Shown: piece after piece, positions 7,604 through 14,688 of the stretch | Layout of the letters: each line of letters starts with the position of its first letter | How positions within the stretch are numbered: position 1 is the stretch's first letter | Source: Cohnella fermenti | GTDB lineage: Bacteria > Bacillota > Bacilli > Paenibacillales > Paenibacillaceae | Direction: 5' to 3' | Assembly (NCBI RefSeq): GCF_004801405.1 | Contig: NZ_SSOB01000007.1 | Location: 1-64,000 of the forward strand | DNA: 64,000 nucleotides | The notes under the pieces: model-generated | Seen by the model: the letters and a program-made list of their open reading frames with translations, nothing else | Told to the model about the DNA's origin: nothing | Databases searched by the model: none | Position numbers and translations under genes: made by a program

Positions 7604-7632
7604 AAGCATGCCCATTTTTTTTGGGCATGCTT
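7604..7632. repeat. 11-bp inverted repeat in the divergent methyltransferase region
   Basis: Perfect inverted repeat AAGCATGCCCA / TGGGCATGCTT (7604-7614 / 7622-7632) separated by seven T. It lies only 20 bases before the start at 7652, between two divergent methyltransferase genes. It has no following U-run, so an operator or a 5' UTR stem that limits translation is more likely than a terminator. Confidence 0.6.
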
Positions 7633-7651
7633 ATTTGCGTTGGGGGTAGCC

Positions 7652-8263
7652 ATGAAAAGTGTGATTTCGTATCCATATCGAGGAAAATGGGGAAGGGCTG
7701 ATTATCGAGGGAACTGCTCGGGTTTTGTAATTAAAGATCTGCTGGAGATGTATAAGCCACGCTCATTTCTTGAGATTTTTGCTGGGGGCGGTACAGGCTT
7801 CGAGGTAGCTAGGGAAATGGGATATAAAGATTCAGTTCATTTGGATTTAAACCCTGAGTGGGGTGGCTGGAACGCTCTGAAAGACGAAATCACTATTTGC
7901 TCCGAGCTAATTTTTTGCCACCCACCATACTACGATATGGTTATTTATTCAGGAGAAGTTTGGGGAGAAGCACATGAAGATGACTTATCTCGAGCTCGGG
8001 ACTATGGAGACTACATACGAAAGTTGAATCTCGTCCACAGGAAGCTATTCAATAGTCTTCCTGAAGGGGGGAGGTTGGTGACGTTGCTGGGAGACTGCAG
8101 GAAACATGGAGTGTACTACTCAATTATTAAGGACATGGAGTATTTCGGTTCGCTTGAATCACATATAATAAAAATCCAACATAATGCAAATTCATCGAGA
8201 AGGTCATATAAAGGGTCGTTCATCCCGATTGTTCACGAACATTTGCTTATTTTTCGAAAATAG
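7652..8263 (+). CDS. small SAM-dependent DNA methyltransferase
   Basis: Protein of 203 aa with the two core motifs of amino-methyltransferases in the order SAM motif first: F-L-E-I-F-A-G-G-G-T-G (about residue 41) and L-I-F-C-H-P-P-Y-Y-D (about 88). The catalytic tetrapeptide reads H-P-P-Y where S/D/N-P-P-Y is usual, which is odd and could mean altered activity or target. It lacks room for a large target recognition domain, as in small phage-type enzymes. ATG 7652 was chosen over a TTG four codons earlier because GGGGG precedes it. It is divergent from the Dam-type enzyme and may modify a second base of the same site or act as a phage-derived orphan. Confidence 0.75.
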   Translation: MKSVISYPYRGKWGRADYRGNCSGFVIKDLLEMYKPRSFLEIFAGGGTGFEVAREMGYKDSVHLDLNPEWGGWNALKDEITICSELIFCHPPYYDMVIYSGEVWGEAHEDDLSRARDYGDYIRKLNLVHRKLFNSLPEGGRLVTLLGDCRKHGVYYSIIKDMEYFGSLESHIIKIQHNANSSRRSYKGSFIPIVHEHLLIFRK

Positions 8264-8320
8264 GATGCCTGTCCAAATTAAGATTTGTCTTACAGCAGCT
8301 AAATGTAAGACAGAAAATAT

Positions 8321-8345
8321 AAAGAGGGAGAAGAACTCCCTCTTT
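8321..8345. terminator. bidirectional terminator
   Basis: AAAGAGGGAG / CTCCCTCTTT (8321-8330 / 8336-8345), a 10-bp perfect stem between the convergent genes at 7652-8263 and 8356-8538. Confidence 0.8.
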
Positions 8346-8355
8346 ATTCATCCAA

Positions 8356-8538
8356 TCATCCCGTATTTCTTTCAGGATAACACCACTTACAGCCGTTGTA
8401 GCCCTGTGTAAAATAGTATTCGGCATAATCAGTGTCGATTCTATGACTAGGGCTAATTTCATTAATTTTACAACGCGGTTCTACTTTTGCTGTTTGATGA
8501 ACTTCTTTGGTATTCGTATTAACAATGTATCTTGCCAT
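8356..8538 (-). CDS. small Cys/His protein, probable zinc-binding fold
   Basis: A 60-aa protein with an excellent ribosome binding site (GGAGGAGGT before ATG). It starts with the pattern Y-I-V-N-T-N-T-K-E-V-H, has a Cys at about residue 23 and ends G-Y-N-G-C-K-W-C. The spacing H ... C ... C-x-x-C is that of the small Ada-like zinc-binding fold seen at the ends of nucleases and in stand-alone proteins next to defence genes. One Cys plus one His in the first half and the C-x-x-C in the second would make one metal site. Its role is unknown; it sits between restriction-modification genes and the Kiwa pair. Confidence 0.65.
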   Translation of the reverse strand: MARYIVNTNTKEVHQTAKVEPRCKINEISPSHRIDTDYAEYYFTQGYNGCKWCYPERNTG

Positions 8539-8719
8539 GAATGCACCTCCTCCCCAACACTACTCTATTTTACATAAGCTTACAGAAATTTTCAAGAACA
8601 TATGTTCTAGCCCTGCGCACTCCTAGATTCCCTCTCAAATCCAACATGTTTGTGGTAAGCTAATCAGTCCAAACAAACGTTAATCGCTGGCGGATAGGGA
8701 TTGTTCTCTTGGTTCAAAA

Positions 8720-8950
8720 GCTTACTACAAGGAAGACAAAGAAGACGTTCTGAAAGAAAGTGCTCAACATCGTCATCGACAATGTGAATCCACACTCAAG
8801 GTATGTATTATGGCCTGGGATCCGAGTATCTTTATTCATACTTCGATGAGTTCGGTTTTCGTTTTATCAGACATTTTAAATTGAACAAAATCTTCGATCG
8901 TTTGATAAATGTATTTGTGTTTGCCAACCCGCCATCTGATCGGAACATGC
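8720..8950 (+). pseudogene. relic of an IS1595/ISXO2-type transposase
   Basis: The 516-base gap 8539-9054 has no intact gene, but in shifting rightward frames it reads L-N-I-V-I-D-N-V-N (about 8761-8793), then Y-G-L-G-S-E-Y-L-Y-S-Y-F-D-E-F-G-F-R-F (about 8810-8865) and K-I-F-D-R-L-I-N-V-F-V-F-A-N-P-P (about 8890-8935). This follows the C-terminus of ISXO2/IS1595-type transposases, with the Y-L-D-E-F-x-F-R-F-N-R-R and L-F-D-R-L segments. Frameshifts and missing N-terminal part make it dead. It marks past transposition next to the Kiwa genes. Confidence 0.5.
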
Positions 8951-9054
8951 GTTCTTTTTCTGGGAATTCATGATAGAATATACTCATACGTAGCGATTTA
9001 AGATGAATATTCGGATGTAATGAGCGAATAATGAATAGAGAGGGGGGAACCGAT

Positions 9055-9621
9055 ATGTTCTTTGGTACCAGATTCTACTTCAAATTGCTTTATTATTTGA
9101 CAGCGATGACGCCGGCATACCTTCTATTTTCATTACAATTGTTTATTAAGTACAAAATTGGTATTCTTAAATTGTTCGGCATAAAAATCCCATGGATAAG
9201 CTTTGCAATTTTGCTAGTGTCATTTGCTTTGATATGGGGAGTCAAAAAGCTCTTGCATATAGCGACAAAGCGACAAGAGAATCATTACATCTTAAATCAA
9301 AGAGAAGCAAAAATAACTCAAGTGAATGGGGACGTTGTTTCTTTCCTTCTCGGTGTAATCTTACCGGCTGTTATCTTTATTGAAGATTCAATAGCGATCT
9401 GTATGGTTGTCTTTATAGGCCTTCAATTTATAATTTTCTTATTGGTTTCAAAGAGCAGTTCAGTTTTTCCTAATATAATGGCAATCATGTTTAGTATGAA
9501 TGTGTACATTTTAGATAATGGGTTCTACCTTATTTCCAACGAAAAGATGACAGAAAATTATGAACGTATCATAGCAGTTCGGGTTGGTGATAGCTCAAAT
9601 CTTCTAGGCTATATTACGTAG
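9055..9621 (+). CDS. kwaA: KwaA-like membrane protein of the Kiwa defence system
   Basis: Membrane protein of 188 aa with four predicted transmembrane helices (about 10-31, 45-66, 94-112, 115-133), a cytoplasmic charged loop between helices 2 and 3, and a short C-terminal tail, matching the size and topology of KwaA. In Kiwa, KwaA is the inner-membrane component that senses phage attack, working with KwaB. The identification rests mainly on its neighbour: the next gene has the DUF4868 pattern of KwaB and begins right after the stop. ATG 9055 follows AGAGGGGGGA at good spacing; an in-frame ATG at 9031 would put that site inside the gene. The gene is AT-rich relative to the window. Confidence 0.8.
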   Translation: MFFGTRFYFKLLYYLTAMTPAYLLFSLQLFIKYKIGILKLFGIKIPWISFAILLVSFALIWGVKKLLHIATKRQENHYILNQREAKITQVNGDVVSFLLGVILPAVIFIEDSIAICMVVFIGLQFIIFLLVSKSSSVFPNIMAIMFSMNVYILDNGFYLISNEKMTENYERIIAVRVGDSSNLLGYIT

Positions 9622-9644
9622 AAAACATTATGGGGGACAAAGAC

Positions 9645-10604
9645 GTGACAACGGTAGTTAATACTTGGATTGTGACCTCGAAAAATAATAAGTTGCACAA
9701 CCTTTATAAAGTGCTCCTTGATAATGAGGGCAGGGAGAGCATACAAGCGTTATTGTCTCAAAATGTTGAAGACTCATTACAGAGCAACGATATATTGACG
9801 GAGCGAAGCCCGAAGTCTCTAATCGAGGGAGACCCTTATTTTTATAAAACGGATCGTAATAATCCAGAAAGCTTAAAGGCGTTAGGTTTAGAGGAGTTTT
9901 ATACAAAAGTTGTTGATAATTATGAGGCCCTACGTACCAGCGATGTAATAACTTTTAGAAAGAATTTACAAGAATATAATGCTGATTCTGAAAGACCTCG
10001 GTTTTATATATTTGAGATCAAGAGAAATGATGAGCAATTATTTGCTTACGCACAAATTGATTCTAAGGCATTAGTGAGAAAAAGAAAGTTATTAGAGTGG
10101 AATGCTAGTCTCAATAAAAGTTCGGCTGTAATTGACATAACCGAAGGGGTGCCGTTGCCTAGTAATATAACAGCTATATTCGAGGCTACGTCTGATAAGC
10201 TTTACGTTTATACTCCATTCTCGTTTGAGAAAATGCTTTTCATACATGAAGCTGCTAAGTTAAAAGCTAACGAGAATATCCAGAAATTTATACGAGGAGA
10301 ATTCACGATAGGAAATGAAGGTTATAACATAAAGGGGTTAGATCAAACCGTAGTTTCCTCCAAAATTTTAAAAAGCTCTAGAAGTATAAATCGAATCGCC
10401 AAGTATACTGCTTCTGAATCACTTGAATCTGTTCGAACTATTGAAAATGTAATGACTTTGTTGCCTAATGAAAACGACAAATTGCAATTTAACCATACGG
10501 AGAGCATCGTCGTTGTAAATCAAGATAACTATAAGACATTTGTGGCAGTTATTCATGATAGTATTGTTAAGAGGTTAATCTCTGGTGAAGTACAGATAAT
10601 ATAA
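9645..10604 (+). CDS. kwaB: KwaB-like protein (DUF4868) of the Kiwa defence system
   Basis: Cytoplasmic protein of 319 aa. Family features: an N-terminal half ending with P-R-F-Y-I-F-E-I-K-R and Y-A-Q-I-D-S-K-A-L-V-R-K-R-K, then the central DUF4868 block with P-S-N-I-T-A-I-F-E and K-L-Y-V-Y-T-P-F-S-F-E-K-M-L-F-I-H-E-A-A-K at about 180-215. KwaB is the effector partner of KwaA, reported to bind DNA and stop phage replication or late transcription. The GTG at 9645 is favoured by GGGGGAC about 8 bases upstream; ATG 9630 is possible but would place that site inside the coding sequence. It follows kwaA by 23 bases and ends at a strong terminator, so the two form a closed operon. Confidence 0.85.
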   Translation: MTTVVNTWIVTSKNNKLHNLYKVLLDNEGRESIQALLSQNVEDSLQSNDILTERSPKSLIEGDPYFYKTDRNNPESLKALGLEEFYTKVVDNYEALRTSDVITFRKNLQEYNADSERPRFYIFEIKRNDEQLFAYAQIDSKALVRKRKLLEWNASLNKSSAVIDITEGVPLPSNITAIFEATSDKLYVYTPFSFEKMLFIHEAAKLKANENIQKFIRGEFTIGNEGYNIKGLDQTVVSSKILKSSRSINRIAKYTASESLESVRTIENVMTLLPNENDKLQFNHTESIVVVNQDNYKTFVAVIHDSIVKRLISGEVQII

Positions 10605-10616
10605 TGTGTAAATGAA

Positions 10617-10651
10617 GAGGGCGCTTTAGGTTAGCGCCCTCAATTCTTTTT
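10617..10651 (+). terminator. terminator of the Kiwa operon
   Basis: GAGGGCGCT / AGCGCCCTC (10617-10625 / 10633-10641) followed by AATTCTTTTT, 12 bases past the kwaB stop. Confidence 0.9.
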
Positions 10652-10690
10652 AGAAAACGACTCTCCAGCTTTCTATGGAAGCGAAATAAA

Positions 10691-10738
10691 TTTCGCCCTA
10701 TATATGTTACGGTGAACCGTATCACAAGTAGGGCGAAA
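10691..10738. repeat. hairpin repeat, copy A
   Basis: The 43-bp core 10694-10736 matches copy B (21728-21770) at 38 of 43 positions without gaps. It can form a double hairpin: outer stem TTTCGCCCTA / TAGGGCGAAA (10691-10700 / 10729-10738) and inner stem TACGGT / ACCGTA (10708-10713 / 10716-10721). It lies between the Kiwa terminator and the sugar cluster. Confidence 0.75.
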
Positions 10739-10801
10739 AATAAAACACGGTGCTCACTTTTCCCAATCGAGTCGCTCTCGTCCTCTTCGGGTCTACCGCA
10801 T

Positions 10802-11650
10802 TCAGCTTACTGCGAACAGCCTCGCCATATTGCGGTAGCTGATTGCCACGCTCTCAAGCTGGTTCAGATTCGTGTGATCCTGCTCGACGAACATGTATTT
10901 GCCGTACCCCAACCTTCGGATCTCTGCGATAATGGACGGGATATCGATGATGCCCTCGCCGATCTCGGCGAAGAATTCCGGCTTGCTGAATTCGGCGAAG
11001 CGCTCGTACGTTATGTTCGCTGTCCCGCCGACCGTGTCGAATGCATTGACGGGCTCCACGCTGCTCGGCAAATCCTTCTGATGCACAAGATCGCATCTCT
11101 CGCCCAGCTTGCGCAGCCATTCGAGCGGATCAATGCCGCCGCGCAGCGCCCAATACGTATCCAGTTCGATCTTGACCAGGCTCTCGTCCGTGAGCTCCAG
11201 AATCGATTCCAACACCATCCGCCCGTCTATCCGTTGGAACTCCTGGAAGTGATTGTGGTAGTAAAAATCCATGTCGTGCTTACGGCAGATTTCGCCATAC
11301 CGATTTAGTTGAAGGCTAATCTCGCGAATGTCGGCTGCGCTGCCGAAGAAGGCGATGCCCTTACCGATGGACGTATTCCCCAGCTCCTGGTTGAACGCGA
11401 TGACGCGCTCCCAGTCAAACTTCTCCATCGGATCCATATGCGCGGATACAACCTTAAGACCGAGCCGATCAAGCGTATCCTTAAGCTGCGACGGAGTCAT
11501 CCCTCCGACGTTCAGATGCTTGTCTGCTTGATGGAACGCCAGCTCGACGTACCGATAACCGATCTCTGCGATCTTCTCCAGCGTGCCGGCATAGTCTTTG
11601 TCCAATTCATCGCGTACCGAGTACAGTTGAAGCCCAAATTCCAATTCCAT
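10802..11650 (-). CDS. sugar phosphate isomerase/epimerase (xylose isomerase-like TIM barrel)
   Basis: Soluble TIM-barrel protein of 282 aa in the AP endonuclease 2/xylose isomerase-like superfamily. Strand and metal-site signatures appear in order: L-Q-L-Y-S-V-R-D (strand 1), V-E-L-A, V-S-A-H-M-D, F-Y-Y-H-N-H (strand 5), I-E-L-D-T-Y-W, L-V-H-Q-K-D and F-A-E-I-G-E-G near the end, giving the Glu/Asp/His set that binds the divalent metal. Such enzymes epimerise or isomerise keto-sugars or inositol derivatives; the substrate is unknown. It is the last gene of a leftward set of sugar enzymes and shares the pathway with the second epimerase just upstream (75 bases). Confidence 0.88.
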   Translation of the reverse strand: MELEFGLQLYSVRDELDKDYAGTLEKIAEIGYRYVELAFHQADKHLNVGGMTPSQLKDTLDRLGLKVVSAHMDPMEKFDWERVIAFNQELGNTSIGKGIAFFGSAADIREISLQLNRYGEICRKHDMDFYYHNHFQEFQRIDGRMVLESILELTDESLVKIELDTYWALRGGIDPLEWLRKLGERCDLVHQKDLPSSVEPVNAFDTVGGTANITYERFAEFSKPEFFAEIGEGIIDIPSIIAEIRRLGYGKYMFVEQDHTNLNQLESVAISYRNMARLFAVS

Positions 11651-11724
11651 GATACTTCTCCTTGGCCTCGCGCGGCCTTTATGATGATCGTGCCCGCTTC
11701 CGAATCGCTTGATTATCTAGCTTT

Positions 11725-12579
11725 CTATATTAAAGAACCGATATATTCGGCGAAATTCCGCAACATTTCTCTTGATCCCTTGCTATTGCTTATACTGAAA
11801 TCTTCAACGCCCAAATAACCCTCATATCCGACTGCCTTTAAGTCACCAACCACTTTGCTCCAAGGCACGATACCCTCCGTCAGAGCCACCCAATCTGCGT
11901 TCCACGTGCTGCTTCCGTCAGCGGACTGGCCCGTTCGATTCCATGCCGCATTCTTGACGTGAACGTGTGCCAAGTACGGACCGAGCAACTCCAGCCCCAT
12001 CTTATAGTTCTCGAATCCTTCGTGCACCATGTTGCCCGGATCGAATAACACGCCAATCCAATCCGGATCGAAAGCTTCAACCAAACGGTATGCCCCGCTG
12101 GCGGAAGCGGCAATCGTCTTATGGTGTGTCTCCACCAGTCCTTTGACCCCGTAGTTTTTGCACAACTCTTGGGCCTCCCGCAAGTAGGCCATTTCCTTCT
12201 CTAATAAATTGCTAAATGATTGAGTTCCGTCATACCAAGGTACCGCCAAGCGGATGAATTTGGCGCCCACATATTTCGCGGCGGCGAGAACCTGTTCAGT
12301 ACACTCCAAATCGCCAACCGTCAAATACGGCGTTACACTAAGTGACACAAGTTTATGGGCATCGGCTGCTTCCTTGAATGGCTTCCATGTGGCTTCCCGG
12401 CCATTCTCGGGAATCGAGCAGCGGTTGTTGCGCCAGAACGACGGCGATTCCTCTAGAGCGTCCGATGGTACGTCTTTGTATCGCCATTCGATGCCATCCA
12501 GGCCAGCTTCTTTTGCGGCCGCTGCGAGTTCTTCCGGTGTAAGATCAGGTGTCGATACGGTAAAGACGGATAATTTCAT
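11725..12579 (-). CDS. sugar phosphate isomerase/epimerase, second copy
   Basis: TIM-barrel epimerase of 284 aa, only distantly similar to its neighbour at 10802. Metal and substrate signatures: G-I-E-W-R (strand 2), V-E-T-H-H-K-T, L-F-D-P-G-N-M, H-V-H-V-K-N-A and L-G-V-E-D-F near the C-terminus. The ATG is followed by K-L-S-V-F-T-V-S-T-P-D-L-T. With the Gfo/Idh oxidoreductase upstream, it suggests oxidation of a sugar followed by epimerisation, as in inositol and rare-sugar pathways. Exact substrate unknown. Confidence 0.87.
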   Translation of the reverse strand: MKLSVFTVSTPDLTPEELAAAAKEAGLDGIEWRYKDVPSDALEESPSFWRNNRCSIPENGREATWKPFKEAADAHKLVSLSVTPYLTVGDLECTEQVLAAAKYVGAKFIRLAVPWYDGTQSFSNLLEKEMAYLREAQELCKNYGVKGLVETHHKTIAASASGAYRLVEAFDPDWIGVLFDPGNMVHEGFENYKMGLELLGPYLAHVHVKNAAWNRTGQSADGSSTWNADWVALTEGIVPWSKVVGDLKAVGYEGYLGVEDFSISNSKGSREMLRNFAEYIGSLI

Positions 12580-12629
12580 AAGTTCAAGTCCTCCTGCCCG
12601 GGCTTCGTCGATTGTGCGAAGTATGCATT

Positions 12630-13808
12630 TTAATACGTTCCGCCGGTATCCAATATTTGGGGCAAGCCCACTTTCTTCTTACTCGTTGATCTCCGAATGT
12701 TCTCCTGCAGCTTCTCGTAGAACAAATCTTCATCGATCGGCAGGTTGACCCAGTCGTCAATCCAAGTGGAGAGCAGCATTGCGTTGGAAATCATCAGTCC
12801 TTTAATGCCATCTTCGCCCGGCGCTAGCAAAGCCGTACCTTTTAGAATCGCGTTCACCCAGTTTTGCGTAATCCCTTTGTGCTGCCCCATATCGAACTGA
12901 GTCATACCGTCGTTCACCGAAATATCGATCTTCCAGTTCTCCGGCTGGCCGAAGCCTCCCTTGTATGTGCGGTTAAACTCCGTCTCGGACACTCTCAGGC
13001 GCCAGAATGTCATATTGCCGTCTTCGATCACGATTTTCCCGCGATCTCCAGTCACCTCTAACCGGTTCGTGCCCGGTGCATCGCAGGTCGACGTGATGAA
13101 TACTCCCGAGGCTCCGTTCTCGTATTCGGCATATGCGGTCACATCGTTCTCGACTTCGATGTTCCGGTGTTTGCCGAAGGAGCAGAATGCTCGAATCCGC
13201 TTCGGCATTAATCCGGTCGCCCACTGCCACAGATCTAACTGGTGCGGATTCTGATTGATCAGGACACCGCCACCTTCACCGGCCCATGTCGCGCGCCAGC
13301 TTCCTGAATCGTAATAGCTTTGAGAGCGATACCAATCGGTTATGATCCAGTTCGTGCGGCGAATCTCTCCTAGCTCACCACTTGCGATTAAATCCTTCAA
13401 CTTTGCATATAAAGGATTGGTTCGTTGGTTATACATAATGCCAAAGACTTTACCAGAAGCAGCGGAGATGCCATTCATCTCTCGAACTTGCTTTGTATAT
13501 ACGCCTGCCGGTTTTTCGATTAGCACGTGAAGACCTTGGCGCATAGCGAGAATCGCCTGTTCCGGATGGAAATAATGCGGCGTATTGACGATCACTCCAT
13601 CCACTGCACCGGAAGCTAACATTTCATTATAATCGTCAAAGCGTGCAACCCTGTCCCCGAATTCTTCCTTCGCCCATGCAAGACGATCGGGCTGTTTGTC
13701 GCAAACCGCGGTTAGTTCGGCACCCGCCACTTCATTTTGAAACAAATATCTCGTGTGCATAGATCCCATGTTGCCTAATCCTACGATTCCAATTCGTACT
13801 TTATCCAT
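12630..13808 (-). CDS. Gfo/Idh/MocA family oxidoreductase
   Basis: NAD(P)-dependent sugar or inositol dehydrogenase of 392 aa. Residues 5-20 carry the Rossmann signature I-G-I-V-G-L-G-N-M-G-S-M; at about 95 is the E-K-P motif (L-I-E-K-P-A-G-V) with the catalytic Lys; further on G-G-G-V-L-I-N-Q-N-P-H-Q-L-D-L-W supplies the conserved D-x-x-x-H-like substrate region (here N-P-H-Q-L-D). The C-terminal alpha/beta domain carries the rest of the active site. It starts the distal leftward gene group; spacing to the epimerase downstream is 50 bases. Confidence 0.9.
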   Translation of the reverse strand: MDKVRIGIVGLGNMGSMHTRYLFQNEVAGAELTAVCDKQPDRLAWAKEEFGDRVARFDDYNEMLASGAVDGVIVNTPHYFHPEQAILAMRQGLHVLIEKPAGVYTKQVREMNGISAASGKVFGIMYNQRTNPLYAKLKDLIASGELGEIRRTNWIITDWYRSQSYYDSGSWRATWAGEGGGVLINQNPHQLDLWQWATGLMPKRIRAFCSFGKHRNIEVENDVTAYAEYENGASGVFITSTCDAPGTNRLEVTGDRGKIVIEDGNMTFWRLRVSETEFNRTYKGGFGQPENWKIDISVNDGMTQFDMGQHKGITQNWVNAILKGTALLAPGEDGIKGLMISNAMLLSTWIDDWVNLPIDEDLFYEKLQENIRRSTSKKKVGLPQILDTGGTY

Positions 13809-13987
13809 TCCCTAACAATCCTTTCGTACGGTTTCTTTGCCGATGACGCAGGAGATCCTTCCCTTTTAACAGGAAAAGAAGTGCCGCAGAAGAACGGGGC
13901 GGAATGCCCCGTCACGGTCCTGCGACTTATTCGTGCGGCATACTTGATGATTGTGCCAGCCTCTGGATCACTCGTATGCCTTGCATC

Positions 13988-14677
13988 TTACAGGTCGAGA
14001 GCATGCTCGGGCAGATCCGTCGGGAATGCCTCTGGCCGGCTGCACTTGCTCTGCAGCTTGTAGTGGTGCCCTTCGCGAGATGAGAGCAGCAAGCCGTGCA
14101 TCGTCTCCAGTACATGGAGGCACAGCTCGCCGCTGGCCCGGTGCTCTCTGCCGCCGCGAATCGCGTGTGCCATATCCATGACGCCGAGCCCGCGGCTGTT
14201 CTGCGTGAAGCCGTGCGTAAGCGGAATCTCCTCGAAGCCTGGACGATTGTGGCGCCTCACCTTGACTTTGCCGTCGTAGAAGTTCGGATGCGGCACCGAC
14301 AGCGTTCCCTTCGTGCCGTAGATCTCGATGTCGGGCAGCTCCGAGCCCCAGACGTCGAAGCTCGTGATCAGCGAGCCGAACGCGCCGGAGGCGAAGTCGA
14401 GCACTCCAGCGATATGCGTCGGCGTCTCCACCGGAATCTTGGCGCCGTAATTAGCCGGATTCGTGATGATCCGCTCCGGGCTAGCGATTTGGGCGGAGCC
14501 CGTCACCCGCTTCACGGGGCCGAGCAAGTTGACGAGCGCCGACAAATAGTACGGTCCCATGTCGAACAACGGACCGGCGCCTTCCTCGTACAGGAAGCCC
14601 GGATTCGGGTGCCAGCTCTCCGGCCCGGGACTAACCATGAACGCTGAAGCGCCGATCGGGCGGCCGATCCAACGCTT
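13988..14677 (-). pseudogene. 5'-truncated Gfo/Idh/MocA oxidoreductase
   Basis: The reading frame opens 11 bases after the stop of the SBP gene with K-R-W-I-G-R-P-I-G-A-S-A-F and continues P-E-S-W-H-P-N-P-G-F, F-D-M-G-P-Y-Y-L, which are internal motifs of a full-size Gfo/Idh enzyme (about 350-380 aa). The whole NAD-binding domain (about 130-150 codons) is missing, and the frame is preceded by a TAA, so no start can restore it. The C-terminus (L-H-V-L-E-T-M-H-G-L-L-L-S-S) is complete. This is a deletion remnant fused to the end of the transporter genes. An ATG at 14638 could still allow a 216-aa product, but it could not bind NAD. Confidence 0.8.
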
Positions 14678-14688
14678 TTAAGCCTCTA

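Noticed and set aside
7604-7632. Inverted repeat read as a transcription terminator
   Set aside because: No gene ends there; both neighbours start there, and no U-run follows either arm.
13894-13912. ACGGGGC / GCCCCGT hairpin as a terminator
   Set aside because: Short stem without U-run on either side; not supported well enough to list.
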